NCBI GenBank assembly: GCA_946187555.1
Contig: CAMHQP010000006.1
Location: forward strand, 1 to 56,977
DNA: 56,977 nucleotides
Reading direction: 5' to 3'
Source of the DNA: an uncultured Bacteroidales bacterium
Lineage (GTDB): Bacteria > Bacteroidota > Bacteroidia > Bacteroidales > Paludibacteraceae
The notes under the pieces were generated by a model that searched no databases, was not told where the DNA came from, and saw only the letters and a program-made list of their open reading frames with translations. Positions 24,256-32,082 of the stretch are shown here, piece after piece. Position 1 is the stretch's first letter. Each line of letters begins with the position of its first letter. A program made the position numbers and the translations under genes.

Positions 24256-25772
24256 ATCTCTTTGAGTGCTCGTTTGAGTTCTTTATCAAACCGCAGGTTA
24301 TAGGCGGCTTGACCTTTCTGGTAGTAATACCGCAGCACAATCTCGGCGCCTAAGAAATGTTGCACTTCCTCTTTGTTGCGTGTGATAGCCTCGCGGAAAT
24401 CCGGTGTCAACACAGGTTCCAAAGCCTCCAACTGCGCGATCGTGGCTGAGTCGAGGTCTTCGTGCTTGGCCATCTTGATCATATCGGCGAAGAACTTCGA
24501 GGTCTCCGTCTCGTATTTGAACTTCCGCTCATCCAGGAAAGCACAGAAATCAGCGATCATCTCGTCCGTCACGGTAAAGTCCGGCAGGGCAGCGATGCTG
24601 TCATGCAGACGATGGTAACGGGTGGCGTAGTCAAAGAAATAGTGGTTGATGTACAGCGTGTAGCAGATATCCACTTTCGCGCTGTCGTCCATCACGATGT
24701 CCGGCATAATACCCACGCCCTGGATACAACTGTCGGAAGGCAGGTAGTACTTGCTGGTCGTCACCTTTACGTGTCCGCCATGTGCCACCGGCCGTACGTT
24801 CTGCACTAGACCCTTACCGAACGTCTTCTGACCGATGAGCGTCGCGCGACCTAAGTCTTTCAGCGCGCCCGACACGATCTCACTCGCTGAAGCGGAGTTC
24901 TTATCCACCAGGATCACCAACGGAAGGTCTTTGTAACGCGGGTTGTTACGGGTCTTATAGACATTGTTACTGCGCGCTATCTTACCGCGGGTCTCAACGA
25001 CCTTTGTATCCCGATCGACAAACAAGTTGACAATCTGCAACGCCTCTTCGACGATACCTCCGCCGTTACCCCGCAAGTCCATCACGAGTGCCCGCGCTCC
25101 TTGGTTGTAATAGAGCTCGTCCAGCGCATTGGTGAACGCCAGCGCCGAGCCCTCGGTGAACTCGTTGAAAGCGATATAACCGATCGGGTAGGGAAGGCTG
25201 TCTGCAACAAACGTAGTAGAATAACTAACCGGCTCCAAGTGAATGTCCTCGCGCACGATGGACACCTTAAACGGTTTCTCCACACCCTCGCGCTCGATCT
25301 CCAACACGACTGTCGTACCCGGTTCGCCACGCAGGTTATTGCTCACTTCGCTGACCGTCATACCTTTGGTCTTCTTGCCGTCCACCGACAGGATCTTGTC
25401 GCCAGCAAGGATACCGGCGAGTTGAGCAGGTTTGCCTTCGTATGGGTTGACCGCGTATGTCCACCCGTCGCGCTGCTGGATGATAGAACCGATGCCACCG
25501 TACTTACCTTGCGTGAGCATACGCAGATCCTTATCCTGCTTTTTGGAGTAATAGACGGTGTACGGGTCGATCTTACGTAGCATCGCACTGATAGCCGCTT
25601 CGGTCAGTACCTCGTAGTTGAGCGTGTCCACGTAGTTGACATCGACCTGCCGCATCACGTCCGCGAAGATGTCGATCACCTCCGCGGCGCGGGTTGTGGG
25701 TTGCTGCGCCCTGACCGGAACAAGGAACAAGGAGCAAAGAAGAACGATATTAACGAAGCGTGTTCGGAACAT
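24246..25772 (-). CDS. C-terminal processing peptidase, S41 family
   Basis: 508 residues from the ATG at 25772, which starts a good signal peptide (MFRTRFVNIVLLCSLFLVPVRAQ). The frame is open further upstream, but that would add residues before the signal and enlarge the overlap with coaD. A PDZ domain (about 80-165; GGIGSIIQQRDG, LAGILAGDKILSVDGK) precedes the protease domain with catalytic Ser in NSASASEIVSGALKDLG and Lys in GQKTFGKGLVQ. The enzyme acts in the periplasm. Part of the signal peptide (CSLFLVPV) is encoded by heptamer repeats at 25717-25744. It is the last gene of the prfB operon. Confidence 0.93.
   Translation of the reverse strand: MFRTRFVNIVLLCSLFLVPVRAQQPTTRAAEVIDIFADVMRQVDVNYVDTLNYEVLTEAAISAMLRKIDPYTVYYSKKQDKDLRMLTQGKYGGIGSIIQQRDGWTYAVNPYEGKPAQLAGILAGDKILSVDGKKTKGMTVSEVSNNLRGEPGTTVVLEIEREGVEKPFKVSIVREDIHLEPVSYSTTFVADSLPYPIGYIAFNEFTEGSALAFTNALDELYYNQGARALVMDLRGNGGGIVEEALQIVNLFVDRDTKVVETRGKIARSNNVYKTRNNPRYKDLPLVILVDKNSASASEIVSGALKDLGRATLIGQKTFGKGLVQNVRPVAHGGHVKVTTSKYYLPSDSCIQGVGIMPDIVMDDSAKVDICYTLYINHYFFDYATRYHRLHDSIAALPDFTVTDEMIADFCAFLDERKFKYETETSKFFADMIKMAKHEDLDSATIAQLEALEPVLTPDFREAITRNKEEVQHFLGAEIVLRYYYQKGQAAYNLRFDKELKRALKEIKK
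25717..25744. repeat. Heptamer array, GGAACAA x4 (in ctpA signal peptide)
   Basis: Two exact and two degenerate units. On the coding strand they read as TTGTTCC-type units encoding the hydrophobic core of the signal peptide. Confidence 0.75.
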
Positions 25773-26199
25773 AGCTGCTAACGTCTTTACCATACGCGTA
25801 CAGGTCACGTACTAAGGTCGAAGAAATATGTGCGTACTCGGGACGGGTATAAAGGATGACGGTCTCGATGCCTGCCATCTGCTTGTTCGCCTCGGCCATG
25901 TTACGCTCGTACTCGAAATCACCGATACAACGCATGCCACGCAGGATGAACTGCGCCTCTTGTTCTTTGGCAAAATCCACCGTCAGACAGTCGTAGATAG
26001 CTACCTTCACACGCGGTTCGTCAGCGAAAATCTTCTTGATTGCCTCTTCGCGCTCGCGGATGGGGAAGGTCTCACGTTTGGTACTGTTACGGCCGATGCC
26101 GATAATAATCTCATCAAATAACTCCAGGCCACGCTTCACAATGTCGTAGTGGCCTACGGTAAACGGGTCAAACGACCCCGGAAATATTGCTCTTTTCAT
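25750..26199 (-). CDS. coaD: Phosphopantetheine adenylyltransferase
   Basis: 149 residues; transfers AMP from ATP to 4'-phosphopantetheine in coenzyme A synthesis. The nucleotidyltransferase motif FPGSFDPFTVGHYDIV (5-20) and the C-terminal ISSTLVRDL are diagnostic. The ATG overlaps the stop of the acyltransferase (ATGA), and the 3' end overlaps ctpA by 23 nt. Confidence 0.97.
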   Translation of the reverse strand: MKRAIFPGSFDPFTVGHYDIVKRGLELFDEIIIGIGRNSTKRETFPIREREEAIKKIFADEPRVKVAIYDCLTVDFAKEQEAQFILRGMRCIGDFEYERNMAEANKQMAGIETVILYTRPEYAHISSTLVRDLYAYGKDVSSYVPNTLR

Positions 26200-27209
26200 T
26201 TTTCTAAACTCTTTTGATGGTTTAAAACCGGATTCTCATACATTTCGTGAATCCGTTCACTTAAAAATTTCTCATCTTTATTCGGGATGTCGATCTTCGC
26301 CAAACGACTCTGCAAATAGTCTTCAAAATCTGTGCCACGCTCGAAGATCTCGTAGCCTTGGAAGATGTGTTGATCGATGATAAAGCACAGATGCTCGATC
26401 TGGTCTTTGATCGGCAGTCCTTTGTACTGCGGGAATTGATCTAACATACGATCGATGTCGTGGTTGATGCTCGGTGTTAGGCGGTACACCACGCGTCCTT
26501 TCCATCCCTCGATACCCGTACGCATAGACTCAACATCATCTTTCGCACGTTTGCGCCATCTGGGGTTGTCGCGCTTGAGTTGCATCTCACGTGCTTTCAG
26601 ATAATCGCAGGGGTCGTACTCATACGAGATGCTCACGGGACATATATTAAGCGTTTTGACATAGTCAAAGAACTCCTCCACGGGACGATGTTGCTGCTCA
26701 AAATCGATGGTCAGCATATGCAGTACAGCCGGTTGGGTGGTGTCGTTGCTGTCCTTGGCGCGTCCTTCGCGTTGCGCTAACCATATGGACTTGCCCTGCT
26801 GACGCAGATGACCGATATATGCACTTAGAACCTTCGCGTTCTCCAATTGTGCGTGGGCACCTGCACCGCGCTTGACTACAAAACAACGGTTGAAGCGCAC
26901 GAACAATTCGATCCATTTATAGGCAAACAGATTGTTACCGATACCGATGAACGGACGAATGAAATAACGGCAGCGCAGCAATAGTGACAACCATGCCGAG
27001 TCCATCACGATATCGCGGTGGTTGGTCATGAAAAACGCGCCGTGTTGGATATCCTGTTCGATCTGCTTGCGGTCACCCAAGTAGTCCAACTTAATGCCCT
27101 TGGTGGTGCGCTTGGCGAGAATCCACAATGCCGGAAAATTGATCAGAAAATCGCAGATGGTCAGCAACCATCCTACGCGATAAGCCCGTATGTCTTTGAA
27201 TTTATCCAT
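26196..27209 (-). CDS. Glycerolipid acyltransferase (PlsB/PlsC-like)
   Basis: 337 residues of the PF01553 acyltransferase family. The motif I region reads NHRDIVMDSA (about 62-71), in which the histidine and last aspartate are separated by five residues rather than the usual four; this form may use the first D or belong to a distinct subfamily. FVKRGAGAHAQLENA and WLAQREGRAKD fit motifs II and III. One hydrophobic segment (VGWLLTICDFLINFPALWIL) lies near the N-terminus. It overlaps the preceding gene by 8 nt and coaD by 4 nt. It is only distantly similar to the acyltransferase at 19404. Confidence 0.8.
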   Translation of the reverse strand: MDKFKDIRAYRVGWLLTICDFLINFPALWILAKRTTKGIKLDYLGDRKQIEQDIQHGAFFMTNHRDIVMDSAWLSLLLRCRYFIRPFIGIGNNLFAYKWIELFVRFNRCFVVKRGAGAHAQLENAKVLSAYIGHLRQQGKSIWLAQREGRAKDSNDTTQPAVLHMLTIDFEQQHRPVEEFFDYVKTLNICPVSISYEYDPCDYLKAREMQLKRDNPRWRKRAKDDVESMRTGIEGWKGRVVYRLTPSINHDIDRMLDQFPQYKGLPIKDQIEHLCFIIDQHIFQGYEIFERGTDFEDYLQSRLAKIDIPNKDEKFLSERIHEMYENPVLNHQKSLEK

Positions 27210-27555
27210 AGTTCTCTAATGCTGCTTTAGAAGCCTCGCGATAGGCGACCATCAGTCCGCCTGTCCCGAGTAATGTGCCGCCGAAATAACGAACGACCAC
27301 CACTAAGATATTGTCCAGATTTCGTGCATCGATGGAGCGGAGTATGGGAGCACCTGCCGTACCGTGTGGTTCACCGTCATCTTTGGTGCGCCAGAGGTTT
27401 GGTCCTAAGCGATAAGCGTAGCATACGTGCCGTGCATCGTGGTATTTCTTTTTGTACCACGCTATGCGTCCTTTGGCCTCATCCTCGTCCTTGATCGGTT
27501 CTGCAAAACCCAAGAACTTCGACCCTCTGTCCTTATAGATACCCTCTGCTGCCAT
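27202..27555 (-). CDS. YigZ/IMPACT family protein, N-terminal domain only
   Basis: 117 residues that match the UPF0029 (Impact) domain: RGSKFLGFAEPI, GEPHGTAGAPIL and VVVVRYFGGTLLGTGGL. YigZ proteins are usually about 200 residues with a second domain (DUF1949); here the chain stops right after the first domain, with no frameshifted remainder, because the next gene begins at once. The ATG overlaps the prfB stop (TAATG). The molecular function of the family is not settled. Confidence 0.88.
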   Translation of the reverse strand: MAAEGIYKDRGSKFLGFAEPIKDEDEAKGRIAWYKKKYHDARHVCYAYRLGPNLWRTKDDGEPHGTAGAPILRSIDARNLDNILVVVVRYFGGTLLGTGGLMVAYREASKAALENYG

Positions 27556-28661
27556 TAATCGGGGAATTCCATGAGGTATGCTTTGATGAACGCATCGATA
27601 TCGCCGTCCATGACTGCGTTGACGTTCGAGGTCTGGTAGTTGGTACGGTGGTCTTTGACGCGGCGGTCGTCAAACACGTACGAACGTATCTGTGAACCCC
27701 ATTCGATCTTCTTCTTGCCCGCTTCGACTTTCGCCTGCGCCTGACGACGTTTCTCGAGTTCCAGTTCATACAACTGCGAGCGCAAATGCCGCAAGGCATT
27801 CTCGCGGTTCTTCGGCTGGTCACGTGTCTCGGTGTTCTCGATGACGATCTCGTCCGGTTGACCGGTGAGCGGGTTGACGAACTTATAATGCAGACGTACA
27901 CCGGATTCCACCTTATTGACGTTCTGTCCTCCGGCTCCGGACGAACGGAAGGTATCCCAACTGATACCTGCGGGATTCACCTCCACTTCGATCGTATCAT
28001 CGATCAACGGCACAACGAACACCGATGCAAACGATGTCATGCGCTTGCCTTGTGCGTTGTAGGGACTTACGCGCACCAGACGATGGACACCGTTCTCGGA
28101 TTTGAGGTAGCCGTACGCCATGTCGCCCTCGATATTGAACGTTACGGTCTTGATACCCGCTTCATCCCCTTCCTGCAAGTTCTCGATGGTCACTTTGTAG
28201 TCGTGCTTCTCGCAGTAACGCTGGTACATTCGCATCAGTTGCTCAGCCCAATCTTGTGCTTCCGTACCACCTGCGCCGGACACAATCTTGAGCACCGCCG
28301 GCATCTGGTCTTCCTCGTGCGAGAGCATGTTTTTCATCTCGAGGTCTTCGACCTCACCCAAGGCCTTAGCATATGCCTGATCCACCTCTTCTTCGGTGAC
28401 GAGTTCCTCTTTGTAGTAGTCGAATGCCAGCGCTAATTCTTCCGTAGCTGCACGTACTCCTTCGTAGCCGTCTATCCAGCGTTTGATGCCTTTTACCTTA
28501 CGCATCTGTGCCTCGGCTGCCTTGGCATCGTCCCAGAATCCCGGCGCTTGCGTATGCAACTCTTCTTCCTCCAACTGAATACGCTTCTCGTCGATCTGCA
28601 GGTATGCCTTCAGCTTATCCGCCCGCTGCTGTACATCCTTTAATTGTTCTATCGTTATCAT
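27555..28661 (-). CDS. prfB: Peptide chain release factor 2
   Basis: 368 residues from the ATG at 28661 (MITIEQLKDVQQ). It recognises UGA and UAA stop codons and hydrolyses peptidyl-tRNA. The GGQ motif is in RSSGAGGQNVNKVESGVRL (about 240-258). The tripeptide that reads the stop codon appears as SPY (RVSPYNAQGKR), where E. coli has SPF. There is no in-frame UGA around codon 25, where many prfB genes carry an autoregulatory frameshift, so that control is absent. First gene of an operon running to ctpA. Confidence 0.96.
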   Translation of the reverse strand: MITIEQLKDVQQRADKLKAYLQIDEKRIQLEEEELHTQAPGFWDDAKAAEAQMRKVKGIKRWIDGYEGVRAATEELALAFDYYKEELVTEEEVDQAYAKALGEVEDLEMKNMLSHEEDQMPAVLKIVSGAGGTEAQDWAEQLMRMYQRYCEKHDYKVTIENLQEGDEAGIKTVTFNIEGDMAYGYLKSENGVHRLVRVSPYNAQGKRMTSFASVFVVPLIDDTIEVEVNPAGISWDTFRSSGAGGQNVNKVESGVRLHYKFVNPLTGQPDEIVIENTETRDQPKNRENALRHLRSQLYELELEKRRQAQAKVEAGKKKIEWGSQIRSYVFDDRRVKDHRTNYQTSNVNAVMDGDIDAFIKAYLMEFPD

Positions 28662-28693
28662 AAGCCTATAATTTGCCAAATTAAAATCGGCTA

Positions 28694-28724
28694 CAAAAGT
28701 ACAACTTTTTTTTTAATTGTGCAA
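28694..28724 (-). promoter_or_regulatory. prfB operon promoter
   Basis: Minus strand: -33 TTG (28724-28722), 20-nt spacer, -7 TACTTTTG (28701-28694). Its -33 is 7 bp from the -33 of the divergent promoter at 28732, so the two may compete for polymerase. Confidence 0.7.
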
Positions 28725-28731
28725 ATTTTAT

Positions 28732-28762
28732 TTGCATATTTGCAATTTTTGTAGTACCTTTG
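28732..28762 (+). promoter_or_regulatory. Promoter of the secreted protein-peptidase-ROK operon
   Basis: The -33 TTG (28732-28734), a 20-nt spacer and -7 TACCTTTG (28755-28762), followed by CACCCGC. The -33 begins TTGCATATTTGCAA, the third of the related near-palindromes. Confidence 0.8.
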
Positions 28763-28798
28763 CACCCGCATTAGTGTGCAAATAAAAATGGAAGGACG

Positions 28799-30076
28799 AT
28801 GAAATTGCTATTGATTCTTTTGAGCGCGGTGATGACCTGGACGGTCAAGACGAAGAGTTCGGTCGAGTTGGCGGAAGGCTCCATAGTGCCCTACGATATC
28901 AACGTCAACTATGCCAATACTGGTGATAAGGGACGGGTCATGGATAAAGACACGGCGATCTTGCGTCTGAGTGGAATGGAGAATCTGCGTCTGGAGTCCA
29001 TTCAGATTTATATGCACTCGAATAAGACGGGCGGAGCAGGTATCATCACGATGACCGCCGATGGCGAGCAGATATATACGAAAAGCGGTACGTACCAAGA
29101 GTGGTTCGGCGGTTATGACAATACAAACTACAAGCCTATCGGTTGGACAGGCACCAAACAACTGGTTGACGGAATATTGGTTATCGAGGTGGTGGGTACA
29201 GCGAACTCGCTTTACATTGAGAAATATGCCATCACGTATTCGCAACCGGCGGCTACTGCCTATAATGTGACGCTGATGACGGAGGGTGTGGCACAAGTGC
29301 TGACAGAGTCCGCGCCGGAGAGCGGTGTAGTGCTCCCCGATCGTCCCGATCAGAACGGTTTATGCTTCGTCGGATGGGCGCTCGAAGAGGTGGATAAGAC
29401 ATCTAACCAGCCTTTTATGCTCTCGCCGGGAACGTTGTACCAACCGAAGAAAGACATCACGTTCTGGGCTGTATGGTCGAATGTGCAAGAACCTACCTGG
29501 GAAAAGCACCCTACGCCGGAGAGAGGTTATTATATGATGGATCTGTTTGGCTTGACGCTGACAGGCACCGTCAGCAACGGTGTCATACCGATGGTGGATA
29601 ATAGCGAGATGGTCTATGCTAATGACCTTTATTATATCGATTTCAATACGACGGATGCTACCTGCACGATACGTAACTACGCGGCGAACGAATATATCGG
29701 TTTCAATAGCAACGGTACTTCCCTAATGGCTGCTGAGAGCGCATGGCAGTACCGTATCCTGCCGGACTCCACTTGGTATTTCATCGCCAAAGAAGTAGGC
29801 AATAAGTCGTGGCTGTTGTTTCAAAGGGATTGGTACTTCAGTGAGGCTTCGTTAAAAGATTTTACCGGTGCATCCGAGGCAACGAGCGGAGGATGGGAAC
29901 TATATAAACTCCCGGATCCGGACGAATCACGCTATTGGACAAGTCACCCGAGTGTCGATGCAGTGGAAGTAACGAGTGAGTGGGTGAATGGATCAAAGGG
30001 TGAGTGGATAATTCCGTTCGGGATTTATGATTTGATTATTAAAGACGGAAAGAAATATCTAAGGTTGAAAGAGTGA
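28799..30076 (+). CDS. Secreted protein with an InlB-type repeat
   Basis: 425 residues with a short hydrophobic N-terminus (MKLLLILLSAVMTWTV) that should act as a signal peptide. Residues about 185-230 (LCFVGWALEEVD ... DITFWAVWS) match the Listeria/Bacteroides InlB B-repeat (Flg_new) fold found in surface proteins. The flanking regions are beta-rich and unfamiliar. The 3' end (EWVNGSKGEWII) is encoded by an octamer array (29974-30013). It heads the operon, 20 nt before the peptidase gene, and the gap itself is another octamer array. Confidence 0.7.
   Translation: MKLLLILLSAVMTWTVKTKSSVELAEGSIVPYDINVNYANTGDKGRVMDKDTAILRLSGMENLRLESIQIYMHSNKTGGAGIITMTADGEQIYTKSGTYQEWFGGYDNTNYKPIGWTGTKQLVDGILVIEVVGTANSLYIEKYAITYSQPAATAYNVTLMTEGVAQVLTESAPESGVVLPDRPDQNGLCFVGWALEEVDKTSNQPFMLSPGTLYQPKKDITFWAVWSNVQEPTWEKHPTPERGYYMMDLFGLTLTGTVSNGVIPMVDNSEMVYANDLYYIDFNTTDATCTIRNYAANEYIGFNSNGTSLMAAESAWQYRILPDSTWYFIAKEVGNKSWLLFQRDWYFSEASLKDFTGASEATSGGWELYKLPDPDESRYWTSHPSVDAVEVTSEWVNGSKGEWIIPFGIYDLIIKDGKKYLRLKE
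29974..30013. repeat. Octamer array, GGGTGANT x5 (end of secreted protein gene)
   Basis: Five 8-nt units, degenerate, near the 3' end of the coding sequence. Confidence 0.6.
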
Positions 30077-30102
30077 ATGAATGAAGGAATGAAAGAATGA
30101 AA
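30075..30102. repeat. Octamer array, GAATGAAR x3 (junction before the S9 peptidase)
   Basis: Three 8-nt units plus a partial one fill the 20-nt gap and include the ATG of the peptidase gene. Confidence 0.75.
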
Positions 30103-32082
30103 GTTTTAGCAATTATATTGAGTGTGTTGACCGGTATTCTTGCCGGCGATTATAATGCACAAACGTTGTCGGTGGAGGAGCAGGATTCGATTTTGGGAGT
30201 ACAACCCACCGGTCGGTATCGTTTGGTTAAGGAGAACGAACAACAGATCTTCCGGCACTCGAGTGTGGCAGATTGGTTCATTGAGGACACCATGCGTCAT
30301 ACCCGCAAGCGTTTGGGTGAGGGTATGTTCAAAGGCGAAGAGGTACAAGTTCGGGACGCAGTGATGTCGCCTAACGGTCGATATGTGGCATTCGCAAAGG
30401 ATAATAACTTGTATATCCATAAACTTGATTTCGGTACGGAGGTGGCCGTCACCAAAGAGGAGAACACCGATATTATTAGTGGTATCGCCGATTGGTTGTA
30501 TGAGGAAGAGTTCGGTACGACAACCCTCTTTGCGTGGTCACCTGACTCCAAGATGTTAGCTTTCGTTCAACTTGATGAATCGGAGGTTCCGACTTTCTCT
30601 TGGGATGTCTATGCTGATGGTCAATACCCGACGACCGAGAGCCTGCGTTATCCGAAGGCGGGATGTCAGAATGCGAAGGCGAGTGTGTGTGTCTATGATG
30701 TCGCTACCAAGGGTATTAATCGATTAGTGATTAGTGATGATCGATTAGGGGATGTTTATTTCCCGCGTTTACGTTGGACAGATGAGAATACGCTGATGGT
30801 GCTACGCGTCAACAGAGACCAGACGAAGATGGAGGTGTTTGATTGCAATGCCAAATCCACCGTCTCCCACCTCTGGTACCGTGAAGAGAGCAAGAAATAC
30901 TTTGTGGACTACAGCCTGTTCGATCAATGGCAGTGGTTGAGCGACGGACGCGTGGTCATCTTAAGCGAAAAAGACGGATGGCGTCGTGCCTATCTGTATA
31001 ACGCGCAAGGTACCGAGCTGAAAGCCCTCACGCCTGAGAACATTGATGTGACGGCTGTTTATGGGGTGAACGAGAAATCGCAAACGCTTTATTATCAGGC
31101 TGCACCGACTCCTGCTACGCGACAGATTTATGCGGTGAATAGTAAGAAAGGGGAAATTACTCAACTCACCCAAGAGGAGGGTATGTGGTCGGCACGTTTC
31201 GATCAAGAAGCCACCAAAGCCGTGTTCTGCTATCAGTCCTTCGAGGTACCGAATACCTATTATCTTTATTCAAAGAATAAACTGGAACTGATACAGGATA
31301 ATAAGGAAGTTCAAGAAGCATGGCAGGCGAACGGTTTGCCCGAACCGCAATTATTAAATATCAACGGCCTCGAGGCAATGCTTATTAAGCCTTCAGGATT
31401 CAGTAATCAGCCAGCAGCCTTAGTAGTGATGCACTATAGCGGGCCGTCGAGTCAGCGGGTATTGAACAGATGGCGTAAGCGCTTTGAATATGCGTTGGTG
31501 GAGCAGGGTTATGCGGTGCTGATCGTGGATACGAGGGGAAGTGATTGTAAGGGGCGTGCATGGCGCAATGAGACCTATATGAGTCTGGGTCAGAAAGAGG
31601 CAGAAGACCTTATTGCGGCCGCCAATGAGATTGCCAAACGACCGGATATTGACGGTGAGCGCATGGCGATCATGGGTTGGAGTTATGGCGGTTATGAAAC
31701 CTTGTTTACGATGAGTCAAAAGAACCATCCGTTTAAAGCGGCGGTTGCGATCGCACCAGTGACCGATTGGAAGTTATATGACAGCGCGTATACGGAGCGT
31801 TATATGCGTCGCCCGCAAGTCAACCCGCGGGGATATGAAGAGGCATCGTTGCTCAATAAGGCGAAGTATCTTACGGGGAACGTGCTCATCATTCATGGAA
31901 CGGCAGATGATAACGTACATGTACAGCACACGATGCAGTATATCCATGCGTTGGTGGAAGCCGACAAGCAGTTTGAGATGCAACTGTATCCGGATGACAA
32001 TCATTTCTTGCGCAAAGGCAACAATGCTACGCATATGCATAACAGAATTTTAAATTTTTTACAAAATAATCTAAAACAATGA
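30097..32082 (+). CDS. Dipeptidyl peptidase IV-like S9 family peptidase
   Basis: 661 residues. A signal peptide (MKVLAIILSVLTGILAG) precedes an eight-bladed propeller region (about 50-400) and an alpha/beta-hydrolase domain. The catalytic triad is Ser in GWSYGGYE (about 529), Asp in HGTADDNVH (about 604) and His in DDNHFLR (about 636). DPP-IV enzymes remove X-Pro or X-Ala dipeptides from peptides, here in the periplasm. The double Glu motif of DPP-IV is probably YEEEF (WLYEEEFG). Heptamer arrays at 30714-30748 and 31392-31419 are in frame (INRLVISDDRLGD; SGFSNQPAA). The ATG lies in an octamer repeat. The stop overlaps the next ATG (ATGA). Confidence 0.93.
   Translation: MKVLAIILSVLTGILAGDYNAQTLSVEEQDSILGVQPTGRYRLVKENEQQIFRHSSVADWFIEDTMRHTRKRLGEGMFKGEEVQVRDAVMSPNGRYVAFAKDNNLYIHKLDFGTEVAVTKEENTDIISGIADWLYEEEFGTTTLFAWSPDSKMLAFVQLDESEVPTFSWDVYADGQYPTTESLRYPKAGCQNAKASVCVYDVATKGINRLVISDDRLGDVYFPRLRWTDENTLMVLRVNRDQTKMEVFDCNAKSTVSHLWYREESKKYFVDYSLFDQWQWLSDGRVVILSEKDGWRRAYLYNAQGTELKALTPENIDVTAVYGVNEKSQTLYYQAAPTPATRQIYAVNSKKGEITQLTQEEGMWSARFDQEATKAVFCYQSFEVPNTYYLYSKNKLELIQDNKEVQEAWQANGLPEPQLLNINGLEAMLIKPSGFSNQPAALVVMHYSGPSSQRVLNRWRKRFEYALVEQGYAVLIVDTRGSDCKGRAWRNETYMSLGQKEAEDLIAAANEIAKRPDIDGERMAIMGWSYGGYETLFTMSQKNHPFKAAVAIAPVTDWKLYDSAYTERYMRRPQVNPRGYEEASLLNKAKYLTGNVLIIHGTADDNVHVQHTMQYIHALVEADKQFEMQLYPDDNHFLRKGNNATHMHNRILNFLQNNLKQ
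30714..30748. repeat. Heptamer array, YGATTAG x4-5 (in S9 peptidase gene)
   Basis: CGATTAG, TGATTAG, one degenerate unit and CGATTAG, in frame (RLVISDDRLGD). The preceding TATTAAT is probably a decayed unit. Confidence 0.8.
31392..31419. repeat. Heptamer array, TTCAGNA x3-4 (in S9 peptidase gene)
   Basis: Two clear and two degenerate units; the same TTCAGT core as in folC. Confidence 0.65.

Noticed and set aside
28580..28600. Programmed +1 frameshift in prfB
   Set aside because: The frame is open through the usual site (KAYLQID) with no UGA, so no frameshift is needed.
31400..32080. Acylaminoacyl peptidase or prolyl oligopeptidase instead of DPP-IV
   Set aside because: The WLYEEEFG motif in the propeller matches the DPP-IV double-Glu motif better, though substrate tests would be needed.
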